64,000 nucleotides of DNA from Pseudoalteromonas sp. GCY (lineage in GTDB: Bacteria; Pseudomonadota; Gammaproteobacteria; Enterobacterales; Alteromonadaceae). The position numbers and the translations under genes are program-made. The notes under the pieces are model-generated. The model was not told where the DNA came from. It saw nothing but the letters and a program-made list of their open reading frames with translations, and searched no databases. Positions 1 through 8,871 of the stretch are shown here, in pieces (position 1 is the stretch's first letter; each line of letters begins with the position of its first letter). Location of the stretch: contig NZ_CP068023.1 of assembly GCF_016695175.1 (NCBI RefSeq), positions 794,501-858,500 on the forward strand. The letters are read 5' to 3'.

Positions 1-110
1 CTTAGCGGGTTATAAAAGTCCGCTTTGACAAGCTGCAACCAGAATCGTAGTAATACGACCATTAAAAATAGATCAAATACGATCCCGACTAAAAATTGCA
101 TGGCATTCAT
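1..110 (-). CDS. yggT: YggT family membrane protein, N-terminal part only
   Basis: The first 36 codons of a minus-strand gene that runs off the left edge. It begins MNAMQFLVGIVFDL and continues with a hydrophobic segment and the family sequence LRFWLQLVKADFYNP. YggT proteins are small multi-pass membrane proteins of the CCB3/YggT family, commonly encoded just downstream of proC, as here. The start ATG at 108-110 lies 9 bases past the proC stop and has AGGTGA as ribosome binding site (RBS). Recognition rests on the conserved N-terminus and the neighbourhood. The second half cannot be judged. Confidence 0.85.
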   Translation of the reverse strand, partial: MNAMQFLVGIVFDLFLMVVLLRFWLQLVKADFYNPL

Positions 111-119
111 TGGTCACCT

Positions 120-941
120 TTAGATTTCTTTTTCCATTGCTTCAGCGCGCGCGATACATGCATCCATCGCGTCCGCTACGGTTTTTGGTAATTGCTGTGC
201 TTTTAAATGCTCAACGGCTGCGTGGGTTGTGCCACCTTTAGAGGTGACGTTAGCGCGTAGCTGAGCAATGCTAATTTCAGGTTGCGATAATGCCATTTCA
301 GCCGCACCTAGCGCAGTTTGCTGCACAAGCTTTCTGGCTTCCTCGTGGCTAAATCCAAGTGCGATGGCTTTTTCTTCAATGGCTTCCATAAATAAGAAGA
401 AATACGCTGGAGACGAACCTGTTACCGCAATAACGTCGTTAATCTTCGATTCTTCGTCAAGCCACAGGGCAATCCCCGTGGATGAAAATACTTGCTCAAC
501 ATAGCTTTTTTCTTCATCGCTGATATCTACGCCATACAAGCCAGACACACCGCGTCCGAGCAGTGATGGCGTGTTAGGCATACAGCGCACCATTTTTACC
601 GGTTGGCCGAGCATTTCTCTCAGTCGTGCAACGGTAATTCCGGCGGCGACAGAGATAAACAGTTTATTGCTAATATCAATATCTGCATCTTGAAAGGTCT
701 GACACAGCTCGGCCATCATCTGTGGTTTTACAGACAAGACAATGACGTCAGCCGCGGCGACTGCTTCTAGATTATCTTGTGTTGTTCTTACCGATAATTG
801 TTCTGCGACTTTGGCAAGTTTCTCTGCATTGCGGTTGGTGGCAATAATAGACTGCGCGTCAAAGCCACTTTTGATCATGCCACCGATAATGGCATAGCTC
901 ATATTTCCCGTTCCAATAAATGCAATTGTCTTGTTTGACAT
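120..941 (-). CDS. proC: Pyrroline-5-carboxylate reductase
   Basis: Last step of proline synthesis: NAD(P)H-dependent reduction of pyrroline-5-carboxylate in the cytoplasm. The 273-residue protein starts MSNKTIAFIGTGNM, with the nucleotide-binding glycine motif GTGNMSYAI at the N-terminus. The C-terminal dimerisation part carries the family sequence VTGSSPAYFF and TSKGGTTHAA. The reading frame is open 24 codons further upstream, but the ATG at 939-941 is preceded by AGGTGA at good spacing and matches the family start. It follows yggS by 13 bases and precedes yggT, the usual yggS-proC-yggT operon. The proline pathway gene proB is 30 kb away in this window. Confidence 0.96.
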   Translation of the reverse strand: MSNKTIAFIGTGNMSYAIIGGMIKSGFDAQSIIATNRNAEKLAKVAEQLSVRTTQDNLEAVAAADVIVLSVKPQMMAELCQTFQDADIDISNKLFISVAAGITVARLREMLGQPVKMVRCMPNTPSLLGRGVSGLYGVDISDEEKSYVEQVFSSTGIALWLDEESKINDVIAVTGSSPAYFFLFMEAIEEKAIALGFSHEEARKLVQQTALGAAEMALSQPEISIAQLRANVTSKGGTTHAAVEHLKAQQLPKTVADAMDACIARAEAMEKEI

Positions 942-954
942 CGTGTTATTCACC

Positions 955-1638
955 TCACTGTCGTTTGCCAAAAATATCAGTACCAATGCGAACCATAGTG
1001 GAGCCTGCTGCAATCGCAGTGTCTAAATCGCCACTCATTCCCATCGATAAGGTATCTAGCTGTTGATATTGGTCCTTTAGTCTATCAAAGCAAGCGCGCA
1101 TTTGCTGGAAATATTGTAATTGCTTTTGTTTATCATCGGTTTGCTCTGTGATAGTCATCAAGCCACGAAGTTCCAATTGACGACAGTCATTAATAAACTG
1201 CGCGAGCGTATCAACCTCATCGGGATGACAACCTGATTTGTTGTCATCACCGCTAATATTGACCTGCAACAGCACCTTGAGTGGCTTTAAGTTTGTTGGT
1301 CTTTGCTCATTTAGCCTGCGTGCGATTTTTTCTCGATCCACGCTTTGTACCCAATGGAAGTTTTCGGCGACTAATCTTGATTTATTGGACTGGATTGGAC
1401 CAATAAAGTGCCATTCAAGCGCTTTGTTTTGTTTAAAATAGGCAACTTTATCAACCGCTTCTTGTACATAAGATTCACCGAATTGGGTTTGGCCTGCCGC
1501 AATAGCAGCCTCAATATCGGCGATAGGTTTAGTTTTAGAAACCGCGAGTAATTGTACTGTTTCGCTGAATTGACAGTTTTGCTTGGCTTTTTCTATCCTG
1601 CCGTAGGCGTTATCTAAGCGTTCTGCTATTGTAACCAT
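955..1638 (-). CDS. yggS: PLP homeostasis protein, YggS family
   Basis: A 227-residue single-domain alanine-racemase-fold protein that binds pyridoxal 5'-phosphate and helps control free PLP and amino-acid balance. It has no known catalytic activity. The PLP lysine lies in LLAVSKTKP (about residue 35), followed by FGESYVQEA and the WHFIGPIQSNK motif. The C-terminus carries LSMGMSGD and the phosphate-binding VRIGTDIFG. The length is normal for the family. It is divergent from pilT with only 30 bases between the two starts, so their promoters must overlap or lie within the genes. Confidence 0.95.
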   Translation of the reverse strand: MVTIAERLDNAYGRIEKAKQNCQFSETVQLLAVSKTKPIADIEAAIAAGQTQFGESYVQEAVDKVAYFKQNKALEWHFIGPIQSNKSRLVAENFHWVQSVDREKIARRLNEQRPTNLKPLKVLLQVNISGDDNKSGCHPDEVDTLAQFINDCRQLELRGLMTITEQTDDKQKQLQYFQQMRACFDRLKDQYQQLDTLSMGMSGDLDTAIAAGSTMVRIGTDIFGKRQ

Positions 1639-1668
1639 ATAGTACTAGTGCTCATTGTGGAGTTATAA

Positions 1669-2715
1669 ATGGATATTACAGAATTATTGGCTTTTAGTGT
1701 TCAACACAAAGCATCTGACTTACACCTTTCTTCAGGTGTTTCCCCTATGATCCGTGTTGACGGGGACGTACGTCGGGTGAATATTCCGCCGTTAGAAGCA
1801 AAAGACGTCAGCAGCCTCATCTACGATATTATGAATGATAATCAACGTCGTGACTATGAGCAAAACCTTGAGGTAGATTTCTCGTTCGAAGTGCCAAATC
1901 TGGCGCGTTTTCGTGTTAACGCCTTTAATTCAAATCGTGGTCCTGCTGCGGTGTTCCGTACCATTCCAAATCAAGTGCTGAGTTTAGATGATTTGGGGGC
2001 ACCAGACATTTTTACCAAAATTTCCGACAACCCACGTGGCTTAGTATTGGTAACCGGCCCGACAGGGTCTGGTAAATCAACCACGCTGGCTGCGATGGTG
2101 GATTATATTAATAACAACAAACATCACCATATTCTAACCATCGAAGACCCGATAGAATTTGTTCACGACAACAAGCAAAGTCTTATCAACCAACGTGAAG
2201 TGCATAGAGACACGCACAGCTTTAACGCGGCGCTGAGAAGCGCACTACGTGAAGACCCAGACGTTATTTTAGTTGGTGAATTACGTGATCTTGAGACTAT
2301 TCGTTTAGCGCTAACTGCCGCGGAAACAGGTCACTTAGTATTTGGTACTTTGCATACTACCTCAGCACCTAAAACCATCGACCGTATTGTGGACGTGTTC
2401 CCAGGTGAAGAAAAAGACATGGTGCGTTCTATGCTGTCAGAGTCGCTACAAGCGGTGATTTCACAAACGTTGGTGAAAAAAGTTGGCGGCGGGCGAATAG
2501 CAGCGCATGAAATCATGCTCGGGATCCCTGCTATTCGTAACCTTATTCGTGAAGACAAGATTGCACAGATGTATTCGGCAATTCAAACCGGTGCAATGCA
2601 CGGTATGCAGACCATGGATCAATGTCTTACAAATTTATTAAACCGTGGTTTGATCACACAGCAAGATGCGCGTGCAAAAGCGCATGACAAAAATCAGTTT
2701 AATAGCGGCTATTAA
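1669..2715 (+). CDS. pilT: Type IV pilus retraction ATPase PilT
   Basis: Cytoplasmic hexameric ATPase that powers retraction of type IV pili in twitching motility. The 348-residue protein has an N-terminal PAS-like domain (residues 1-100) followed by the RecA-like ATPase. Walker A GPTGSGKST is near residue 130, then the Asp box HILTIEDPIEF, the Walker B region VGELRD and the His box FGTLHT. The C-terminus keeps AIRNLIRE, the retraction-associated motif of PilT. RBS is GGAG before ATG. It is followed by pilU after 14 bases, the usual pair. Confidence 0.97.
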   Translation: MDITELLAFSVQHKASDLHLSSGVSPMIRVDGDVRRVNIPPLEAKDVSSLIYDIMNDNQRRDYEQNLEVDFSFEVPNLARFRVNAFNSNRGPAAVFRTIPNQVLSLDDLGAPDIFTKISDNPRGLVLVTGPTGSGKSTTLAAMVDYINNNKHHHILTIEDPIEFVHDNKQSLINQREVHRDTHSFNAALRSALREDPDVILVGELRDLETIRLALTAAETGHLVFGTLHTTSAPKTIDRIVDVFPGEEKDMVRSMLSESLQAVISQTLVKKVGGGRIAAHEIMLGIPAIRNLIREDKIAQMYSAIQTGAMHGMQTMDQCLTNLLNRGLITQQDARAKAHDKNQFNSGY

Positions 2716-2729
2716 GTAGTGGTGTAGCG

Positions 2730-3851
2730 ATGAATATAGAACCGTTTTTGCAAACGATGGCCAATCAGCAAGCATCCGACTTATTCGTCTCGGCAGGGCT
2801 TGCGGTGAGTGCCAAAATTGATGGCGAACTTAGAGCTTTAAGTGAAGAAAGCTTAGATGCCGAGCAGTCACTGAATCTTGTTACGTCGATTATGAGCGAC
2901 AAGCAAAAGCAAGAATTCTTTAACACTAAAGAGTGTAATTTTGCGATTGCCAATGATATCGGGCGTTTTCGTGTTTCAGCATTTTGGCAACGGGATTGTG
3001 CGGGCATGGTTATCCGCCGTATTGTGACCGCGATTCCCGATGTCAATGAGCTAGGTTTGCCGTCGGTACTGACCGATGTGATCATGTCCAAACGCGGTTT
3101 GGTGTTATTTGTGGGTGGTACGGGCACGGGTAAATCAACCTCGCTTGCGGCATTGCTTGGCTATCGTAATCGTAACCAACGTGGCCACATTTTGACGATT
3201 GAAGATCCCATTGAGTTTGTGCATCAACACCAAAAAAGCATCATTACTCAGCGTGAAGTTGGCATTGATACTGACAGTTTCGAATCTGCCTTAAAAAGCT
3301 CATTACGCCAAGCGCCAGATGTTATTTTAATTGGTGAAATTCGCTCGCAAGAAACCATGGAATATGCACTGAGTTTTGCTGAAACGGGGCATTTATGCGT
3401 TGCAACCTTACACGCCAATAATGCCAATCAGGCCATCGACCGTATCATGCACTTAGTCCCTAAAGAAAAGCACGATAAACTGAAGTACGATTTGGCGCTG
3501 AACTTGCGCGCTATTGTGGCGCAACAACTTGTGCCTTCTTCAAAAGGCGAAGGTCGAGAGGCTGCCATTGAAGTACTACTTAACTCCCCACTCGTTGCTG
3601 AACTTATTAAAAAAGGCGATATTGGCTCAATTAAAGAGGCAATGGCAAAATCGAAAGACATGGGTATGCAAACCTTTGATCAAGCGTTGTTTGAACTTTA
3701 TAAACAGCAGCGGATCAACTATGCCGATGCACTGCATCATGCTGACTCGCCAAACGATCTGCGCCTGATGATCAAGCTGCAAAATAATGAACAAAAAGGT
3801 GCGGGCTTCCTACAAGGGGTTACGGTAGATGGGTTGGATTCGAAGAACTAA
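2730..3851 (+). CDS. pilU: PilT-like retraction ATPase PilU
   Basis: Accessory retraction ATPase that works with PilT, mostly under high load. The 373-residue protein has Walker A GGTGTGKST near residue 129, the Asp box HILTIEDPIEF, GEIRSQETM and the His box CVATLHANN. It resembles the preceding PilT but has a longer C-terminus ending LIKLQNNEQKGAGFL, typical of PilU. Its last 23 bases overlap the start of the next gene, so translation of the two may be coupled. Confidence 0.96.
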   Translation: MNIEPFLQTMANQQASDLFVSAGLAVSAKIDGELRALSEESLDAEQSLNLVTSIMSDKQKQEFFNTKECNFAIANDIGRFRVSAFWQRDCAGMVIRRIVTAIPDVNELGLPSVLTDVIMSKRGLVLFVGGTGTGKSTSLAALLGYRNRNQRGHILTIEDPIEFVHQHQKSIITQREVGIDTDSFESALKSSLRQAPDVILIGEIRSQETMEYALSFAETGHLCVATLHANNANQAIDRIMHLVPKEKHDKLKYDLALNLRAIVAQQLVPSSKGEGREAAIEVLLNSPLVAELIKKGDIGSIKEAMAKSKDMGMQTFDQALFELYKQQRINYADALHHADSPNDLRLMIKLQNNEQKGAGFLQGVTVDGLDSKN

Positions 3852-4716
3852 ACGCAGCTATCTATTCTTCGCTTTTGTGCTGAGCTTTGCTGGTGTACTT
3901 AATGCCAGCGAAGCACTTAATGTTTTTATTAGAGATGATGTCCTCGCTGATTATCAACGTTTTGTTGGTGAACGCGACGTCACAAAAATCACCGATTTTA
4001 GTGGCCAGTATTTACGCCGTGATGTTGTCGATATGGTGATAGCACAGCAAGCCTTGCAAAAAGGTGGCTTCGACAAAGCATTTATTTTTACGCCAGGTTT
4101 TGTCAGTTTTCGTGAATCCAATTTGCTCGAAAAAGGGGAACAACTACTTCACTTTGATAGTTATTGGAAAGCAGACCTTGTAAATAAAGGTCGGCTGCTT
4201 TTTATCAGTGAGCCTGTTATTCAAAAAGGTCAGTATTTTGCTGGTATTTATCACGGGATAGATAATCAAAAAGTAAAACAGCTAAAAGAGGAGCAAGGAC
4301 TCACCCAGCTAACTTCGGTATCCAACCCTAAGTGGCAGACTGATTGGCAAACCTTGGAGTCACTTCCGCTTAAACAGCTTCATGCTGAACCCGATTGGAT
4401 GTCACAAGCGCGTATGGTGAGCAAAGGTTGGGTCGACTTTATGTTGATGCCGCTTATGCCGAAGCTAGATAATCGTTTTGTTTTGGAAGATGTTGAGCTC
4501 ATTGCTAATGGGCATCTAGTCGTACTGTTAAACGACAGCAGACATTTTGCGGTGTCTCGGCTTCACCCAGAAGGTGAACGAGCGTTTGCTGCATTACAAA
4601 AAGGCCTCGCAATACTACGTGAGCAAGGCCGGATCACTAGCGCGTATCGGCAAGCAGGGTTAATACCTGATTTGAATAAGTACCAAGTGGTAAACCCTGT
4701 ACAGGAGCTTCGCTAG
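3829..4716 (+). CDS. Periplasmic substrate-binding-like protein
   Basis: A 295-residue protein with an N-terminal signal peptide (hydrophobic LFFAFVLSFAGVLNA after basic MGWIRRTKRS, likely cleaved near residue 27). The rest resembles extracellular solute-binding proteins of the bacterial type 3 class: AEPDWMSQARMVSKGWVDFML is a hinge/second-lobe-like stretch and the end is a typical helix-rich tail. No exact family or ligand is recognised. It overlaps pilU by 23 bases in another frame and appears co-transcribed with pilT-pilU. A link to pili or surface sensing is only inferred from position. Confidence 0.75.
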   Translation: MGWIRRTKRSYLFFAFVLSFAGVLNASEALNVFIRDDVLADYQRFVGERDVTKITDFSGQYLRRDVVDMVIAQQALQKGGFDKAFIFTPGFVSFRESNLLEKGEQLLHFDSYWKADLVNKGRLLFISEPVIQKGQYFAGIYHGIDNQKVKQLKEEQGLTQLTSVSNPKWQTDWQTLESLPLKQLHAEPDWMSQARMVSKGWVDFMLMPLMPKLDNRFVLEDVELIANGHLVVLLNDSRHFAVSRLHPEGERAFAALQKGLAILREQGRITSAYRQAGLIPDLNKYQVVNPVQELR

Positions 4717-4728
4717 TCATTCATACTC

Positions 4729-5769
4729 CTACTCGCGGCGAGAATTACTTTGTACCTTGACCCAATCGACGATAGTTTCGATTGCATTGGGAGCAAAGTG
4801 GTTTTTTTTAATCGAGAAAATCGCATCAAGTGGCAGTTCTGGTTTCATTAAACTGTGTGCAGCATTAGCGATAGTGATTTGTTCTAGCTTGGCGTTTATT
4901 TGACTTGAGCTTGCAAAAGCGCGTGCAAACTCTGATTGGCTATGTTCTATATCGACGTGAAAATCGCTGTCGCCATAAATTGCTAGCATTGGTAAGTTTA
5001 GTTGAGTAAAGCCTTCAAATATATCGGCTTCAATATTTTTTCTGACGAAATTATAGCGTGCTTCATCTTCTATAGGCTTTGGCATAAAAGGGTCTTGATG
5101 CAATGCTGCGGAAATATATTGGTCGTATCCTGCTTTGATAAGTTGCATCTCTCTAATGCTCAGCTGTTCGATGCGTTCTATCGCCGCATCATCATTTGCA
5201 TTGATCTTTTCTTCCTCTATCAATCGTATCCACATACTGTATTGGCTCTGAGCCAGCCAGTTCGCGGCCCCTCCAACCAGTATCATAAACTCGATATTTT
5301 CCTCGTCGTACAAGTTCGAAAATACCCAACTTGCTTGACTAAATCCTAGCACGGCTATTTTATTTTGCCGATAGCCGGTGTTACGCAGATATCGAATTGC
5401 ATCCTTTACTTCGGTAGCTCTATCATCCATAGATTGGGATAACCAGTTACCTTGTGAGTTACCTACTCCTGGTTTGTCCCACGAGAAAGTAGCAATATTT
5501 GCACTTACTAAAGATTGTATTATGGGCAAATAATAGCCTTTTGCCGTAGTGTCCATTGCTCCATCACCATGAACAAAAATAACGATAGTATCTGTTTCTG
5601 AGAGGCTTTTAGGAGTATAGAGTCGTCCTTCAAGCTGGTGCTCGAAGGAGTCGAAGGTATGCGTTGTATATTGAAGTTTGCCTTGTTCTGACTGGTTGTT
5701 ACAGGCGGATAATATACAAGCTAAAAAACAAGAGAATATTGTTACTAAGAATTTGTGCTGCACTACCAT
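4729..5769 (-). CDS. Alpha/beta hydrolase lipoprotein
   Basis: An exported serine hydrolase of unknown substrate, 346 residues. The signal peptide ends in a lipobox ILSAC, so it is probably a lipoprotein anchored by the cysteine. The fold shows an oxyanion-side VIFVHGDG, nucleophile elbow LGFSQASW (Ser), acid in YGDSDFHVD and histidine in NAAHSLMKP. An in-frame ATG exists at 5817, but the ATG at 5767-5769 has a strong AAGGA RBS and directly starts the signal sequence, so it is preferred. It converges with the upstream plus-strand gene, leaving 12 bases between the stops. Confidence 0.8.
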   Translation of the reverse strand: MVVQHKFLVTIFSCFLACILSACNNQSEQGKLQYTTHTFDSFEHQLEGRLYTPKSLSETDTIVIFVHGDGAMDTTAKGYYLPIIQSLVSANIATFSWDKPGVGNSQGNWLSQSMDDRATEVKDAIRYLRNTGYRQNKIAVLGFSQASWVFSNLYDEENIEFMILVGGAANWLAQSQYSMWIRLIEEEKINANDDAAIERIEQLSIREMQLIKAGYDQYISAALHQDPFMPKPIEDEARYNFVRKNIEADIFEGFTQLNLPMLAIYGDSDFHVDIEHSQSEFARAFASSSQINAKLEQITIANAAHSLMKPELPLDAIFSIKKNHFAPNAIETIVDWVKVQSNSRRE

Positions 5770-5929
5770 GAGTTTTTCCTTAACCGGATGAGTCAGCAAA
5801 CTATATAAGCTTTTCATGTTAGAAACTGTGAGTAGTCGTCAAATTATTAGATTGGTATTGTTTGAAGAGGTTAGAGTAAAGGTAGCACTTATAAGTGCTC
5901 GATATGGTGAATTTTTACAGTTAGCTGCG

Positions 5930-5963
5930 CCTTTAATATCAATTATATGATTGATATTAAAGG
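5930..5963. terminator. 14-bp perfect inverted repeat, possible hairpin
   Basis: CCTTTAATATCAAT and its exact complement are separated by a 6-base loop (tatatg). The structure lies 26 bases beyond the ruvX stop, so it could end ruvX transcription or protect its 3' end. It is AT-rich and has no clean T-run on either side, so a terminator role is only likely. Confidence 0.45.
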
Positions 5964-5988
5964 TCAACAGAATGAAGAGTTAGGCTAG

Positions 5989-6438
5989 CTATTCCCACAT
6001 TGCTTCAAAGTAGCTTTCAAGAATGATACAAGCAGACATGCCATCTACCTTACCTTTTGAAAGATTCTTATAGCCACCTTGTTCAAATAAGCGCGCTCTG
6101 GCGTCAGCTGTCGTCAAGCGCTCATCTTGTGTTTCTACCGGCAATCGGAAGTGGTTATGCAGGCGGTTGGCAAACTTCTTTGCCCTGAATGTTAAATCTT
6201 GATTGGTACCATCCATATTCAGTGGTAAGCCAACCACCAATAAATCAGGTTGCCATTCGTTAATAAATATCGCAATGTCATCCCAATTTGGAATGCCATC
6301 ATTTGCCTTAACGGCACCTAAACTTGATGCGGTTGCGGTGATTTCTTGGCCGATAGCCAAGCCGATACTTTTAGTGCCAAAGTCAAACCCGATGACGCTA
6401 CGTTTACCTTTAGGCACTTTTTCTTTTTTGTTTTCCAT
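5989..6438 (-). CDS. ruvX: Holliday junction resolvase-like protein / pre-16S rRNA nuclease
   Basis: YqgF/RuvX family RNase H-fold nuclease, 149 residues, implicated in maturing the 16S rRNA 5' end and historically listed as a putative Holliday junction resolvase. The first catalytic Asp is in [15 protein letters not shown], the Glu/second acidic region is [11 protein letters not shown] and the C-terminal Asp is in [12 protein letters not shown]. Length fits the family. It follows yqgE by 42 bases in the common yqgE-ruvX order. Confidence 0.94.
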   Translation of the reverse strand: MENKKEKVPKGKRSVIGFDFGTKSIGLAIGQEITATASSLGAVKANDGIPNWDDIAIFINEWQPDLLVVGLPLNMDGTNQDLTFRAKKFANRLHNHFRLPVETQDERLTTADARARLFEQGGYKNLSKGKVDGMSACIILESYFEAMWE

Positions 6439-6480
6439 GAATACTTCGTTTATTAACCTAAGCTCAAAATTACAGGCTAG

Positions 6481-7038
6481 TTACGCATGACCCGCTTGCG
6501 AGCTTAATTGTGCAACGTCGATACCAAGCATTTGCACTGCTTTTTCCCAACGCTTTTCAGGTGGCGTATTAAATATGATTTCGGGGTCTGCCTCGACGAC
6601 TAACCAAGTGTTTTCTTTCAGCTCTTTCTCTAGTTGACCACTTACCCATCCGGCGTAGCCCAAAGTGATGATAAATCCTTCGGGAGAGTGTGATGACGTT
6701 AAAGAGGCTAAAACATCTTTTGATGTGGTGATCATAATTTCGGAGCTAAGCTCTTGGCTTGAGGCGTAACCAAGCTTTGGCGTGTGTAATACAAAGCCTC
6801 TATCGGTGTGAACAGGCCCTCCTGCGTAGATATTTACTTTAGCCGCTTGGCTAGATTTGTCGTTATCGATATCAATTTGATCAAGCAATTCGCCCACGGT
6901 GATGTCTATAGGGTGGTTTACCACCAACCCCATCGCGCCATCTTCGCTGTGTTCACAAAGATAGGTTACCGTATGATTGAAAAAAGGGTCATCCATGCTG
7001 GGCATTGCCACCAAAAAGTGATTAGCGAGTGATTTCAT
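6481..7038 (-). CDS. yqgE: YqgE/AlgH family protein
   Basis: UPF0301 family protein of 185 residues with no firmly assigned molecular function. AlgH was first described as an alginate regulator in Pseudomonas. The N-terminus LANHFLVAMPSMDDPFF and the stretch GAMGLVVNHPI are diagnostic, and VYAGGPV-type sequence (IYAGGPVHTDRGFVLH) follows. It sits between gshB (19 bases upstream) and ruvX in an order shared by many gammaproteobacteria, suggesting one transcript. Confidence 0.95.
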   Translation of the reverse strand: MKSLANHFLVAMPSMDDPFFNHTVTYLCEHSEDGAMGLVVNHPIDITVGELLDQIDIDNDKSSQAAKVNIYAGGPVHTDRGFVLHTPKLGYASSQELSSEIMITTSKDVLASLTSSHSPEGFIITLGYAGWVSGQLEKELKENTWLVVEADPEIIFNTPPEKRWEKAVQMLGIDVAQLSSQAGHA

Positions 7039-7057
7039 AACCAGACCCCCTTAATGG

Positions 7058-8017
7058 TTAGTTTTTAGTATGGTCGAGTTTTCGCTCGATCGCATCATAA
7101 AACTTATCCATAATTGAAATGTCATACGCCGCTTCAATTTCTTTTACGCAAGTTGGTGCGGTGACGTTGATTTCGGTGAGCTTATCGCCAATGATATCTA
7201 GGCCAACGAATATTAGGCCCTTTGCCTTTAACGTTGGAGCAATGGCTTCGGCAATTTTACGGTCCGATTCGCTAATAGGTCTTGCTTCACCACGGCCGCC
7301 TGCCGCGAGATTACCACGAGTTTCACCGCCTTGTGGAATGCGAGCCAAGCAGTACGGCATCACTTCACCGTCTACCACTAACACGCGTTTATCACCGTCT
7401 TTAATGGCTGGAATATAGTTTTGCGCCATAGCATAGCGAGAACCATGCTCGGTAAGTGTTTCGCAGATCACGCCAATATTTGCGTCATCTTGTTTCACTC
7501 TAAAAATAGACGCGCCGCCCATCCCATCTAAAGGCTTGAGAATGATATCGCCATGTTTAGCTAAAAACTCGCGAATTTGTGATTGATTACGCGTAACCAA
7601 AGTATCTGGAGTATGCTCACTAAACCACGCCGTAAAGAGCTTTTCATTGGCGTCGCGCAGACTTTGTGGTTTATTTACCACAAGCGAACCCGCAAGTTCG
7701 GCGCGCTCAAGAATATAAGTGGCGTAAATATATTCAGTGTCAAAAGGCGGATCTTTACGCATTAAAACAACGTCAAGGTCGCCTAAGTCGATTTCTTGTT
7801 TCTCAGCTAGTTCATACCAATGGGAAGTATCGTCAAATACCTGCGCTTTTGCTGCGGTCGCTTTGGCAACGCCTTGGTACAAGAAAAGGTCATTCATTTC
7901 CATGTAATACAATTCATAGCCGCGCTGCTGTGCCGCCAGCATCATGGCAAACCCGGTGTCTTTTTTAATGTTAAAGCCACTGATTGGATCGGAAATGATC
8001 CCTAATTTAATCGTCAT
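7058..8017 (-). CDS. gshB: Glutathione synthetase
   Basis: ATP-grasp enzyme joining gamma-glutamylcysteine and glycine in the second step of glutathione synthesis. The 319-residue protein starts MTIKLGIISDPISGFNIKKD. It contains the glycine-rich ATP loop LKPLDGMGGASIFR and the C-terminal metal/substrate motif NVTAPTCVKEIE. The reading frame has another ATG 12 bases upstream, but that ATG is part of the Shine-Dalgarno sequence GGGAG for the ATG at 8015-8017, which also matches the family start. Glutathione-linked genes elsewhere in the window (gpx, a glutaredoxin-like gene) are not adjacent. Confidence 0.96.
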   Translation of the reverse strand: MTIKLGIISDPISGFNIKKDTGFAMMLAAQQRGYELYYMEMNDLFLYQGVAKATAAKAQVFDDTSHWYELAEKQEIDLGDLDVVLMRKDPPFDTEYIYATYILERAELAGSLVVNKPQSLRDANEKLFTAWFSEHTPDTLVTRNQSQIREFLAKHGDIILKPLDGMGGASIFRVKQDDANIGVICETLTEHGSRYAMAQNYIPAIKDGDKRVLVVDGEVMPYCLARIPQGGETRGNLAAGGRGEARPISESDRKIAEAIAPTLKAKGLIFVGLDIIGDKLTEINVTAPTCVKEIEAAYDISIMDKFYDAIERKLDHTKN

Positions 8018-8074
8018 AGACGCTCCCATTGCGCTTGCTGAGTTTACCCATGATATGGGGGTTGCTCTGTGTAT

Positions 8075-8809
8075 TTAAAGTGCTAAATCGCCAAATTGCA
8101 GCTGTAGTGCGCTTAGTACTGTTAGCGCTGCGGTTTCTGTACGAAGTACACGTGGGCCTAAACGGACATCAACAAACCGCTGTTGAGCGGTAGCGTCGAG
8201 CTCTTCATCGGTAAAGCCGCCTTCAGGCCCCACTAAAAAGCGGATCCCAGACTGGGTATACGGCAGTGTTTTTATTGAATGTTCGGCGCGAGGGTGTAGT
8301 GTGATTTTTAACTCGTCGCTTTGCTGTGCAAGCCATTCAGACAACTCCATCGGCGGGTGAATAACAGTGATGGTATTACGTCCGGATTGCTCGGCCGCGG
8401 CAATTGCTATCTTTTGCCATTGCTGGTGTTTTTTTGCTAGGCGCTCACCACTTAATTTAACGCCGCAGCGTGTGGTAAACAAAGGGGTAATTTCGCTCAC
8501 ACCCAGCTCTACCGACTTTTGAATAGTGAAGTCCATTTTATCACCGCGAGAAATCCCTTGTCCAAGATGTATGGCAAGTGGAGATTCTACATTTTTGTCT
8601 TCAAATGATTCAGGTACAGCAACGACTTTCTTTTTCCCAACTTCACTTAATTGACATAGGTACTCGCCGCCCTGTCCGTTGAACAGGCTGACTTTATCTT
8701 TGGTTGTCATTCTAAGCACTCGGCCTATGTGTCCAGCGGCGTCATCATCCAAAGTAACTGGCACACCAATGGCCAAAGGCGAGTCTTGATAAATATGTGG
8801 AATACGCAT
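8075..8809 (-). CDS. rsmE: 16S rRNA (uracil(1498)-N(3))-methyltransferase
   Basis: SPOUT-class (trefoil knot) SAM-dependent methyltransferase that modifies U1498 of 16S rRNA, 244 residues. The N-terminal PUA-like part carries HIGRVLRM. The C-terminal knot has the SAM-binding motifs FLVGPEGGFTDEE and LGPRVLRTETAAL. It is followed by gshB, yqgE and ruvX on the same strand, the standard gammaproteobacterial order. Confidence 0.96.
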   Translation of the reverse strand: MRIPHIYQDSPLAIGVPVTLDDDAAGHIGRVLRMTTKDKVSLFNGQGGEYLCQLSEVGKKKVVAVPESFEDKNVESPLAIHLGQGISRGDKMDFTIQKSVELGVSEITPLFTTRCGVKLSGERLAKKHQQWQKIAIAAAEQSGRNTITVIHPPMELSEWLAQQSDELKITLHPRAEHSIKTLPYTQSGIRFLVGPEGGFTDEELDATAQQRFVDVRLGPRVLRTETAALTVLSALQLQFGDLAL

Positions 8810-8871
8810 AATTCGATTATTCAGTTGCTGTTTTGTGGCAATGGTAAGCGCTCGTGCACGGTTAGTCTACA

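Noticed and set aside
2331..2558. Minus-strand open frames inside pilT and many other genes
   Set aside because: They are complements of strongly supported coding sequences and have no separate start signals.
8018..8029. Upstream ATG for gshB
   Set aside because: That ATG overlaps the Shine-Dalgarno GGGAG of the ATG at 8017, which matches the family start.
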